From CAVTUU01 sp045804965 (GTDB lineage: Bacteria > Chloroflexota > Chloroflexia > Thermomicrobiales > UBA6265), in the NCBI GenBank assembly GCA_045804965.1, contig JBJMMD010000027.1, positions 1 through 64,000 on the forward strand: a stretch of DNA of 64,000 bases. Direction: 5' to 3'. The position numbers were made by a program, and so were the translations under genes. A model generated the notes under the pieces. That model saw only the letters and a list, made by a program, of their open reading frames with translations. It was not told the DNA's origin and did not search any database. Positions within the stretch are counted from its first letter, which is position 1; each line of letters starts with the position of its first letter. Below are positions 33,454 to 40,711 of this stretch, piece after piece.

Positions 33454-33921
33454 CTAGAGCCTGGGCGGGGCGGGGACAAGTGCGAACATGAACTCGCCGC
33501 GACAAGCGAGTTCGCCATCGACGGTCGCGACACCAGAGCCGGTGCCGATCGAACGGCGAATTTGGCCAAGTTCGACTTCGAGGCGCAAGACGTCTCCTGG
33601 TTTCACCTGACGCTTGAATCGCACGTTGTCGATGCCGGCGAAGAAGGCGATCTTGCCTTCGTGTCCCGGATCCTTGAGCATCGCGACAGCCCCGACTTGG
33701 GCGATGGCCTCGACAATTAGGACTCCCGGCATCACCGGAAAATTGGGGAAGTGGCCCTGAAAGAACGGATCGCCCATTGTCACGTTTTTGATGCCAACGG
33801 CCTTCTGTCCAGGGGTTATTTCAATGATGCGGTCGACGAGCAAGAAAGGATATCGATGCGGAATGATCCGCTGAATCTCCACTGCATCAAGCACCGTCGT
33901 TTGACCTTCTTCGGTCACCAT
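33454..33921 (-). CDS. fabZ: 3-hydroxyacyl-ACP dehydratase FabZ
   Basis: Removes water from 3-hydroxyacyl-ACP in type II fatty acid synthesis. 155 residues, hot-dog fold. Signature segments: IIPHRYPFLLVDRIIEITPG, then GHFPNFPVMPGVLIVEAIAQ with the catalytic His and Glu, and AFFAGIDNVRFKRQVKPGD. The tail is ten or so residues longer than in E. coli. Start ATG 33921; promoter TTGACA-N17-TAGACT at 33981-34009. No other fab genes are adjacent. Divergent from the broken gpsA, with glycerolipid synthesis as the common theme. Confidence 0.95.
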   Translation of the reverse strand: MVTEEGQTTVLDAVEIQRIIPHRYPFLLVDRIIEITPGQKAVGIKNVTMGDPFFQGHFPNFPVMPGVLIVEAIAQVGAVAMLKDPGHEGKIAFFAGIDNVRFKRQVKPGDVLRLEVELGQIRRSIGTGSGVATVDGELACRGEFMFALVPAPPRL

Positions 33922-33980
33922 GTTGGCTCTCCACGTGCGGACGCTCCGTGGCGATGATTGTGACGCCTGACCGCGCCGCG

Positions 33981-34009
33981 AGTCTACGGTTCGCCTCTCG
34001 GTCTGTCAA
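33981..34009 (-). promoter_or_regulatory. fabZ promoter
   Basis: On the minus strand TTGACA (34009-34004), 17-nt spacer, TAGACT (33986-33981). Start near 33974, 53 nt before the ATG. Confidence 0.65.
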
Positions 34010-34038
34010 CGACGGACCGGCGTGGAATCGCTCAGAGA

Positions 34039-35074
34039 ATGCGTGAAGAAATGAATACGCGGGACAAGAAAATCGCGATCTCGGGAGGCGGTTCATGGGG
34101 CACAACGCTTGCGTTGCTCGCGGAACGGGCAGGCCGCCGCGCGTATCTTTGGGTCCGAGATCCAACTGCCGTCCTCCATATCCACGAACGATGAACCAAC
34201 GACCGGGCGCTTCTCGGCATCCCTATTCCACAACCCATTGTGATCACGTGCGAGATCCAACTCGCATGTGATTCGGCGGATTTGATCCTAATCGCGACTC
34301 CGAGTGGCACCATGAGAAGCGTCGCGCGGACGATTGCGCCCATTGCCGGGCGAGCGATCATCGTCAGTTGCGCCAGGGGGCTCGAGCCTGATTCGCTCAA
34401 GCGGATGACCGAGATCCTGCGCGACGAACTGACACATCAACGGGCCAATCGCATTTGCGCGCTCTCTGGACCAAACCTGGCGCTTGAAATCGCCCAAGGC
34501 AAACCTGCGACCACCGTCGTGGCAAGTGGCGAACTTTCGGCCGCGGAGGCAGTTCAGAATCTACTCATTTCCGATCAATATCGACCATGCACGAATGAGG
34601 ATATTGTCGGTGTCGAAATGGTAGGAGCGCTGAAAAACATTATTGCCATTGGTGCCGGCATCGATGACGGCATAGGTGCCGGCGACAATGCCAAAGCTGC
34701 GTTCATGGCGCGAGGTTTGGCGGAGATCGCGCGGCTTGGAGTTGCGGTCCGGTGCAAGTCCACTAACCTTCCCAGGCTTGGGTGATCTCGTGGCAACGTG
34801 CGCCTGTACGCTCAGCCGCAATTACTATGTCGGTGAGCAACTGGCACAGGGACGGACACTGCCCGAGATTCAAGCCTCACTGATGCATGCCGGGGAATGT
34901 GCCTTCACGACGGCGGCCGCCCGCAAACTCGTCCACCTGCACGGTATCGAGATGCCGATCACTGAGCAGCTGTATAGCATCCTCTATGAAGACAAGCCCG
35001 CGCTCGTGGCAATCGCCGACCTCCTGCAGCGGGAGACTCAACACGAACTGCGAGGCACCTACGGAGCAGAATAG
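34039..35074 (+). pseudogene. gpsA: Glycerol-3-phosphate dehydrogenase [NAD(P)+], inactivated
   Basis: GpsA makes sn-glycerol 3-phosphate for phospholipids. From ATG 34039 (or 34051) the frame gives KKIAISGGGSWGTTLALLAE, the NAD site. An in-frame TGA at 34192-34194 follows in a stretch where homologues continue (VLHIHER, stop, TNDRALLGIPI). The same frame resumes with DSADLILIATPSGTMRSVAR, ICALSGPNLALEIAQGKPAT, GALKNIIAIGAGIDDGIGAG and ARGLAEIARLGVA. At about 34747 one extra base (or two missing) shifts the frame; the C-terminal domain SGASPLTFPGLGDLVATCAC and the LHGIEMPITEQLYSILYEDK tail are in the next frame, ending at 35074. Two lesions in a housekeeping gene among intact neighbours argue for a real pseudogene, with a sequencing error or strain-specific mutation as the alternative. 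Convergent with purA, gap 4 nt. Confidence 0.85.
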
Positions 35075-35078
35075 CCGG

Positions 35079-36401
35079 TTAGGCGACCGGGGACGGTGTT
35101 CGGTTCCCGCCAAGGATCGCGGCGGAAGCGGTTAAGGGCACGAGCTGCTCGCGGGCTGGTCCAATTCCGACCATCGTGATTGGCGCGCCGATCGCGTCCT
35201 CGAGGAACTCGATATAACCCGCTGCGTTGGATGGCAAATCGCTTGCGGCACGGGCCGAGGTCAAATCCGCCTGCCAACCTGGAAGATCCGTGAACACTGG
35301 GACAACCTGGTCTAAGAGGTCATTCCGCGCGGGAATATACCCGACCGAAACTTCGTTCAATTGGTAGGAAGTACATACGCGGATCGTCTCGAACCCATCG
35401 AGCACGTCGAGCAATGTCAGTGCGACTTCGGTCACACCATTGAGCCGAGCCACATATCGTGCCGCGACCGCGTCAAACCAGCCGGTGCGGCGAGGTCGAC
35501 CGGTCGCTGTGCCATATTCGCGGCCGCGTTCGCGAATCGTTGCTCCGATCTCATCGTTCAGCTCGGTCGGAAAGGGTCCACCTCCGACGCGCGAGCCATA
35601 GGCTTTGAAGCCAGCAACGACTCGTTTCACCTGCGTTGGAGCGACGCCCGCCCCTTGACAGGCACCGGCGGCTGTCGGAGACGACGAGGTCACATAGGGA
35701 TAGGTGCCATAGTCAACGTCGAGCATTGCTCCTTGAGCGCATTCGACGACCACTTCATTGCCTGCTTCTAGCTCATCTTGCACAATGATTTCGCTTGCTG
35801 CTACATGCTCGCGCAACCGACTACCAGCCTCAACAAGCTCGCGGTAGATATCTCCACGATCGAGCGGCGGGTGGCCGTAGACGCCGGCGATTATCTGGTT
35901 CTTCGTTTCCGTCTCGCGCGAGAGTTTGCGAAGGAGCGTGGCGTCGTCGACGAGGTCAGCGACGCGAATCCCATGGCGCGAGACTTTGTCCGCGTACGCC
36001 GGTCCATTCCCGGTGCGCGTGGTGCCGATTTCGTCCTCTTCGCGGTGGGCCTCTTCGAGGCTATCGAGCAACGGATGATATGGCAGCACTACATGAGCGC
36101 GGTCAGAAATCTTGAGGTTGTTCAGAGACACGCCGCGCGCTCTGAGGTCGTCCATTTCCTTGAGCAGCGCGAGCGGATCGATGACGACACCAGCGCCGAT
36201 GACACAGATGCAGTCGGGATAAAGGATGCCCGACGGCACGAGGCGCATCTTGAACACGCCGGAAGGCGTCTCGATGGTGTGACCGGCGTTGCTTCCGCCG
36301 TTCGCACGTACGACAACATGTGCCTGTGAAGCAAGCGCATCGGTCAGCTTGCCTTTCCCCTCGTCGCCCCATTGACCGCCCATGATGATTGTGGCAGGCA
36401 T
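35079..36401 (-). CDS. purA: Adenylosuccinate synthetase
   Basis: GTP-dependent ligation of IMP and aspartate, the first step from IMP to AMP. 440 residues. N-terminal GQWGDEGKGKLTDALA (P-loop-like, about 8-23), VVVRANGGSNAGHTIE (IMP site), GTTRTGNGPAYADKVSRHGI, ECAQGAMLDVDYGTYPYVTS, TATGRPRRTGWFDAVAARY and the C-terminal GIGPAREQ. ATG 36401. Its stop lies 4 nt from the end of the broken gpsA on the other strand. The -10-like TATAGT upstream (36490-36485) lacks a clear -35. All catalytic motifs are intact. Confidence 0.96.
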   Translation of the reverse strand: MPATIIMGGQWGDEGKGKLTDALASQAHVVVRANGGSNAGHTIETPSGVFKMRLVPSGILYPDCICVIGAGVVIDPLALLKEMDDLRARGVSLNNLKISDRAHVVLPYHPLLDSLEEAHREEDEIGTTRTGNGPAYADKVSRHGIRVADLVDDATLLRKLSRETETKNQIIAGVYGHPPLDRGDIYRELVEAGSRLREHVAASEIIVQDELEAGNEVVVECAQGAMLDVDYGTYPYVTSSSPTAAGACQGAGVAPTQVKRVVAGFKAYGSRVGGGPFPTELNDEIGATIRERGREYGTATGRPRRTGWFDAVAARYVARLNGVTEVALTLLDVLDGFETIRVCTSYQLNEVSVGYIPARNDLLDQVVPVFTDLPGWQADLTSARAASDLPSNAAGYIEFLEDAIGAPITMVGIGPAREQLVPLTASAAILGGNRTPSPVA

Positions 36402-36550
36402 CCCGTTGTCCCCGGCGAGTACCCGGCTCTCGCGGTCCTGAGTCCGCGAGAGTTGGCGTCATTTCATTCCAACATTTACCAGTGACTATAACCGAGAGTT
36501 CTCGCCCACGACGACGGGAACCTAGGTCCGTTCATCGGCAGAAGTTTGGG

Positions 36551-37612
36551 CTACTCGGCGCCTTCCCGTATGTCCCGTAATTCCTTTATGAGCGATTTTT
36601 CTTTCGCCGAGAGTTTTTCGGGGAGTTTGAGCCGTATTTGGGCAAGTAAATCGCCGCGCTCGTTCTTGGTTGAGCGGAGTTTCGGCATTCCTTGGCCACG
36701 CAAGCGGAAGATCTTGCCGGCTTGCGTCTCCGGGGGAATCGTTAAGGCGACTTGACCGGTCGGAGTGCGCACGACCGCTTCTCCGCCGAGGAGCGCGGTG
36801 TATAGCGGCACATCAACATTGGTTTTCAAGTCGTCACCAAGTCGCTCGAACCGCGCACTCGGTTTGACGTTGACTATGAGATACGCGTCGCCAGCCGGGC
36901 CGCCGTCTTGACCGGATCCGCCCTGACCAGCGACACGAATCTTTGAGCCCGTCTGCACGCCGGCCGGAATTTTGACTTCGATCGACTTGCTTCGCTCTAC
37001 CATGCCTGTGCCATCACAGGTGGGACAGGTCGTTCCGCGTGCCAACCCGGTTCCGCCGCACGTGCCGCAGACTTCGGGAGTCTTGACTTCGAACCGGCGG
37101 GCGGTTCCCCGTAGTGCTTCTTCGAACGTTACGTCGACTTTAAGCTCAACATCTTCACCACGCCGTCGTTGGCGGCGTGACGTGAAACCTCCTGCTGCAC
37201 GCCGGCCTGAGCCAAATAGAGTCTGGAAGAAATCCGAGAAACCGCCCGGTTCGCCCTGATCGAACTCAACACGAAAACCGCCATCGCTTTGGCCCGTAAA
37301 CCATTGACCAAAATCCGCAGGCCGAGCACCGCCGGATGACGGATACGATTCGTTGCCGGTAAAGCCCGCTTCGCGGTATCGCTGCCAATCCGCCCCGTAG
37401 CGGTCGTACATCTTCCGCTTTTCTGGATCGGAGAGCACTTCGTAGGCTTCGTTCACTTCTCTAAACTTCTCTTCCGAAGCCTTCTCGCCGCGATTCACAT
37501 CTGGATGATGCTTGCGCGCGAGTTTGCGGTACGCGGCGCGAATCGCTTTCTCGTCAGCGCTGGATTCAACGCCGAGCGTCTTGTAGTAATCTCGAAACTG
37601 CACTGTCGCCAT
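36551..37612 (-). CDS. DnaJ-family co-chaperone with a half zinc finger
   Basis: 353 residues from ATG 37612, with AAGGTG 7 nt upstream; the frame is open further upstream but lacks homology. The N-terminal J domain reads RDYYKTLGVESSADEKAIRA with HPD in KLARKHHPDVNRGE; then a Gly/Phe-rich part, and the central cysteine region with only two CxxCxGxG repeats (CGTCGGTGLARGTTCPTCDG) instead of the four in DnaJ. The C-terminal substrate-binding domains include VKIPAGVQTGSKIRVAGQGG and LLGGEAVVRTPTGQVALTIP. It stimulates DnaK ATPase. It is intermediate between DnaJ (four repeats) and CbpA (none). No dnaK or grpE adjacent. Confidence 0.9.
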   Translation of the reverse strand: MATVQFRDYYKTLGVESSADEKAIRAAYRKLARKHHPDVNRGEKASEEKFREVNEAYEVLSDPEKRKMYDRYGADWQRYREAGFTGNESYPSSGGARPADFGQWFTGQSDGGFRVEFDQGEPGGFSDFFQTLFGSGRRAAGGFTSRRQRRRGEDVELKVDVTFEEALRGTARRFEVKTPEVCGTCGGTGLARGTTCPTCDGTGMVERSKSIEVKIPAGVQTGSKIRVAGQGGSGQDGGPAGDAYLIVNVKPSARFERLGDDLKTNVDVPLYTALLGGEAVVRTPTGQVALTIPPETQAGKIFRLRGQGMPKLRSTKNERGDLLAQIRLKLPEKLSAKEKSLIKELRDIREGAE

Positions 37613-37673
37613 CGTTAACACCTTAAAGATTGCTTCATGTGTAGTGTAAAACTTGAGTCGATAAGACGCAACC

Positions 37674-38261
37674 CTAAGGCTGTGTCGTTGGCCTCGTCCG
37701 CGACCGGCCGAATGACAGCCGCTGGACGCTCCGATAGGACCAGAAAAGGAACGCACCGCTGATCGTAAACAAAATCAGTGCAGCAATCGGCACCAAAATA
37801 GCTAACACTGAGGTCAGGCCGGAGACGGCATCCTCAAGCAGGCTGACGATTGGGTTGCCCATTCCACCCGTCGACATGGTGATGTGCGGACGGGAAAGTG
37901 CCTTGATCGTGTGCACGGCGACCGCGATCAGCAAGCCGATGATCATGCCGACCACGGGATTGAGGGAGCGGTTGTCGTTAATCACAGCCATCATCAGGAA
38001 GGCGCCTGCGGCAGGCCGAATCACGGATTGGATGAGGTCGTTGGCGTGGTCAATCCCGGGGATTTTGTCGGCGACGAGTTCAATCGTCAGCAAGACGATG
38101 AGAGCGAGGATGGTCCACGTCGATGCGATGAAGTCGTACGGTGTGCCGAGATTGACTCGATCGGTAATGCGATCCGCGAGCGCCAGCACAAGCAGGGGCA
38201 GATACGCGTTCAGCCCCGCCGAGGCCGCGAGGCAGATGCCCGTGATAATGGGATAAGACAA
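37674..38261 (-). CDS. DUF4126 family membrane protein
   Basis: 195 residues with about five hydrophobic segments. The N-terminus matches DUF4126: GICLAASAGLNAYLPLLVLA, then LTIELVADKIPGIDHANDLI and QSVIRPAAGAFLMMAVINDN. Function unknown. Start TTG 38261 has GGAGGCG 6-7 nt upstream. It lies 62 nt before the DnaJ-like gene on the same strand; the perfect 17-bp inverted repeat at 38284-38327 is just upstream, between it and the DUF4013 gene. Confidence 0.8.
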   Translation of the reverse strand: MSYPIITGICLAASAGLNAYLPLLVLALADRITDRVNLGTPYDFIASTWTILALIVLLTIELVADKIPGIDHANDLIQSVIRPAAGAFLMMAVINDNRSLNPVVGMIIGLLIAVAVHTIKALSRPHITMSTGGMGNPIVSLLEDAVSGLTSVLAILVPIAALILFTISGAFLFWSYRSVQRLSFGRSRTRPTTQP

Positions 38262-38283
38262 GAGAACGCCTCCACCGCGTTTC

Positions 38284-38327
38284 GCCTCGCGGCCAGTCCG
38301 ATCAGATTCGCGGACTGGCCGCGAGGC
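38284..38327. repeat. Perfect 17-bp inverted repeat (large hairpin)
   Basis: GCCTCGCGGCCAGTCCG (38284-38300) and CGGACTGGCCGCGAGGC (38311-38327) with a 10-nt loop, flanked further out by TCCACC (38271-38276) and GGTGGA (38334-38339). No T-run follows on either strand. It sits between two same-strand membrane-protein genes and may be an mRNA stability or attenuation hairpin, or a dispersed palindromic repeat. Confidence 0.7.
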
Positions 38328-38411
38328 ATGTGAGGTGGATTGTGCATGAAAAGCCTTAGATTGTTCGAGATCCTCGATTCCCCGAGGCGGACTTGATTCG
38401 CTTGCTCGCTT

Positions 38412-39029
38412 TTAAAAAGCCTGCTGAGTCGGGGTCGGGGTTGATCCGAGGGACCGCCTATATGCTTGGGATGCAAGATGCGCATTCACCAACGAGACGT
38501 ATACCAACGTGAACAGCACACCGACGCAGAGACCAATTAGGCCTGCGACGGCGATGATGGCGAGGACGAAACCGAGAACATAGATCGTCAAGTAATCGCC
38601 GATGTTCGCAGTCACGCGGCTGATGATCGCCTGGAATTGCAAGCCGTCGGAGATCTTGCCGGTTTGCGCAAAGGGCGGAAGAACCGCCGCGACAACGACG
38701 CTCCCCAACACGCCGATGATGAATGAGAGGCATTGAAATACGAATCCGCCGATTTGATCGAAAATCGCGGTGACGATAATGATGGGAATCCACCAGATTA
38801 AGGTCACGATAAACGCGCTCAACCCGTCCATGAAAAGGGCACCAAGATCGTCCCACTCAGGCAATGGCAAATCGGTGCCGGAAAGCACGTTCCGCATGAC
38901 GCGAATGCCATAACCGCCGACCACGAACCAACCAAATATCGGAATAATGAGCAGAAGGCCGCCGATAACGATTTTCTTCAGCCAATTTGGATCTTGAAAC
39001 GTGTAGCCAAAGGCGCGCCCGATGTCCAT
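38412..39029 (-). CDS. DUF4013 family membrane protein
   Basis: 205 residues, about four hydrophobic stretches. The start is clear: AGGAGG lies 9 nt before ATG 39029. The N-terminus matches DUF4013: RAFGYTFQDPNWLKKIVIGG, then LLLIIPIFGWFVVGGYGIRV and DLPLPEWDDLGALFMDGLSA. Function unknown; relatives are small integral membrane proteins of bacteria and archaea. The tail STPTPTQQAF is polar. Same strand as DUF4126, with the large hairpin between them. Confidence 0.8.
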   Translation of the reverse strand: MDIGRAFGYTFQDPNWLKKIVIGGLLLIIPIFGWFVVGGYGIRVMRNVLSGTDLPLPEWDDLGALFMDGLSAFIVTLIWWIPIIIVTAIFDQIGGFVFQCLSFIIGVLGSVVVAAVLPPFAQTGKISDGLQFQAIISRVTANIGDYLTIYVLGFVLAIIAVAGLIGLCVGVLFTLVYVSLVNAHLASQAYRRSLGSTPTPTQQAF

Positions 39030-39212
39030 GCAGCCGTGCCTCCTGAAAGGACTTTAATGCGAACGTATACAACTCGCGGGATCGCGATCGATCTTATCAC
39101 CAATTCCAGTGTTCGTACATATGGGAAAGAAATACCATTCGCTTTGCCAAGATTAATGAACGCGAATCGATGGGCTTTCAAAGTGGATTAGAAACCGCGA
39201 ATGAACAACAAG

Positions 39213-39239
39213 CGTCCCCAGGCCATTGGCCTGGGGACG
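39213..39239 (-). terminator. lexA terminator
   Basis: Perfect stem CGTCCCCAGGCC (39213-39224) / GGCCTGGGGACG (39228-39239) with an ATT loop. In the lexA direction it is followed by the T-rich TTGTTGTTC. It lies 26 nt after the lexA stop. Confidence 0.75.
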
Positions 39240-39265
39240 GCAAGTACCTGAATAGCTCAACTTTT

Positions 39266-39904
39266 TTAGTCGATTGCGCGAACCACGGTCACGAGCTTGC
39301 CCTGGATTTCGCAGTTATCCGGCGACGTAAAGATCGGATTCATCGTTGCATTCGCCGGCTGCAAGCGCACGCGGTCACCTTCATGATAGAAGCGCTTGAG
39401 GGTCGTTTCTTTCTGATCCCGCAGCCAGACAGCGACTGTTTCGCCATTCTCGCACGTTTGCTGATGCCTGAGGAGAACGATATCGCCATCGTTGATTAGC
39501 GCGTCGATCATCGACAGACCCTTGACGCGCAGGGCGAAAAGATCGCGACCTCCGTCCGGTACAAGGTCGCCGCTCAATTCGATCGTTTCAATCGGCTCGG
39601 CACCGATCAAATCGTCGGGCACCGGAATCGGCTCACCAGCGGCGATCTGACCAACAACAGGGATTGCGACGATATTGCGCCGGCTCGACCCGCGATGAAC
39701 AAGTTCGATACCACGCGAAATGTTCTTATTACGCCGAATGTAATTTCGGCCTTCGAGCACTTTAAGGTTGTAATCGACGACACTCGTTGACGAAATAGCC
39801 AACTCACGCTGGATATCGCGGATCGTCGGCGGGTAATCATTTTCATCGAGGAAGCGCTCGATAAAACCTAAAATTGAGCGCTGCCTGCGGGACAGATCCT
39901 TCAT
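39266..39904 (-). CDS. lexA: LexA repressor
   Basis: SOS repressor and self-cleaving serine peptidase. 212 residues from ATG 39904, chosen because AGGA lies 9 nt upstream; ATG 39919 has no ribosome-binding site. N-terminal winged HTH LSRRQRSILGFIERFLDEND then YPPTIRDIQRELAISSTSVV. Ala-Gly cleavage site in GQIAAGEPI (about 89-90). Catalytic Ser in VKGLSMIDALINDGD (about 131) and Lys in ETTLKRFY (about 170). Expected to repress its own promoter, which carries a perfect SOS box between -35 and -10. Followed by a strong terminator, so monocistronic. Confidence 0.96.
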   Translation of the reverse strand: MKDLSRRQRSILGFIERFLDENDYPPTIRDIQRELAISSTSVVDYNLKVLEGRNYIRRNKNISRGIELVHRGSSRRNIVAIPVVGQIAAGEPIPVPDDLIGAEPIETIELSGDLVPDGGRDLFALRVKGLSMIDALINDGDIVLLRHQQTCENGETVAVWLRDQKETTLKRFYHEGDRVRLQPANATMNPIFTSPDNCEIQGKLVTVVRAID

Positions 39905-39967
39905 CTTCTTTGTCCTCATGTCACGGTAGCTGATTACAATTTGAGCACCGTGTCGTCTCTAAGGCGC

Positions 39968-39997
39968 ATTATAAGGACGAACAAGTGTTCGTGTCAA
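39968..39997 (-). promoter_or_regulatory. lexA promoter with SOS box in the spacer
   Basis: On the minus strand a perfect sigma-70 promoter: TTGACA (39997-39992), 18-nt spacer, TATAAT (39973-39968). The spacer starts with the palindrome CGAACACTTGTTCG (39991-39978), matching the Gram-positive/actinobacterial SOS box CGAACRNRYGTTCG. Start near 39961. LexA binding would block RNA polymerase directly. Confidence 0.88.
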
Positions 39998-40129
39998 CCG
40001 TGGTTGGTGCCAATGGGGGATTCGCGGGCCGCTCACGAGGTTCTAGCATCACTCCAGCGTGACTTCCGCAAAGCGGGCACGGTCGGTTTCCGCGTGAAAT
40101 GATTCGACCAGGCTGGGAACGGCGCACCT

Positions 40130-40696
40130 ATGTTCAACTGGGTTGATTACGCCATTCTGTTGTCGTTCATGGTGATCGTTGGTTTCGGTTTCTTTGGCGG
40201 TATAGCCAAGGTTTCGGCCGCCATCATCTCCATTTATGCCTCGTCGATCCTGGCTGCAGCGTTCTATCGGCCGACGACCAATGCTCTCCAGCGCGTCTTT
40301 TCGAACCTCGGTCAGACTCTTGGCGAACTCATCACGTTCGTCGTTCTCTTCCTCGTGTTTTCCGCGGTTCTCACAATGATCGTTGCGAGATGGTTCACCG
40401 GTGTCAGACTTCCAAGACGATTCCTTCTCGTGGATAATATCGGCGGCGTCGTGCTCGGTCTGGTCCTTTCGGCCATGGCATTGACATTCGCGGCGCTCTT
40501 TTTGACCGTAGTTTTGCAGGCGCTCAATCAAACTGTCAGTCTGACTGGCTCAGATTCCGTGCTCGGGTTCGCGCGCAGCCAAATCAGAGAGTCGGAGCTT
40601 GTACCGCTCTTTTTGCGGCTGGCGCCCCTGGTTTCACACGCGGTTTCGCCATGGTTCCCGAGCGGTCTGCCGCCAATTATTGATGGAGCGTCATAG
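40130..40696 (+). CDS. CvpA family membrane protein
   Basis: 188 residues with four hydrophobic helices. CvpA/colicin V production family: NWVDYAILLSFMVIVGFGFF at the N-terminus, then GELITFVVLFLVFSAVLTMI and DNIGGVVLGLVLSAMALTFA. CvpA proteins are linked to purine metabolism regulation in E. coli and to cell envelope traits elsewhere; function is unsettled. Start ATG 40130. It precedes mutS2 by 15 nt, a pairing known from many Gram-positive bacteria. Divergent from lexA; the SOS box is about 140 nt upstream, so shared SOS control is conceivable but not shown. Confidence 0.88.
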   Translation: MFNWVDYAILLSFMVIVGFGFFGGIAKVSAAIISIYASSILAAAFYRPTTNALQRVFSNLGQTLGELITFVVLFLVFSAVLTMIVARWFTGVRLPRRFLLVDNIGGVVLGLVLSAMALTFAALFLTVVLQALNQTVSLTGSDSVLGFARSQIRESELVPLFLRLAPLVSHAVSPWFPSGLPPIIDGAS

Positions 40697-40711
40697 GGGC
40701 ACGCGTTCCCT

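Noticed and set aside
34192..34194. TGA in gpsA read as a recoded codon (Sec or Trp)
   Set aside because: No SECIS-like context is needed or seen at this non-catalytic position, other genes use TGA as stop, and a second frameshift lesion is present.
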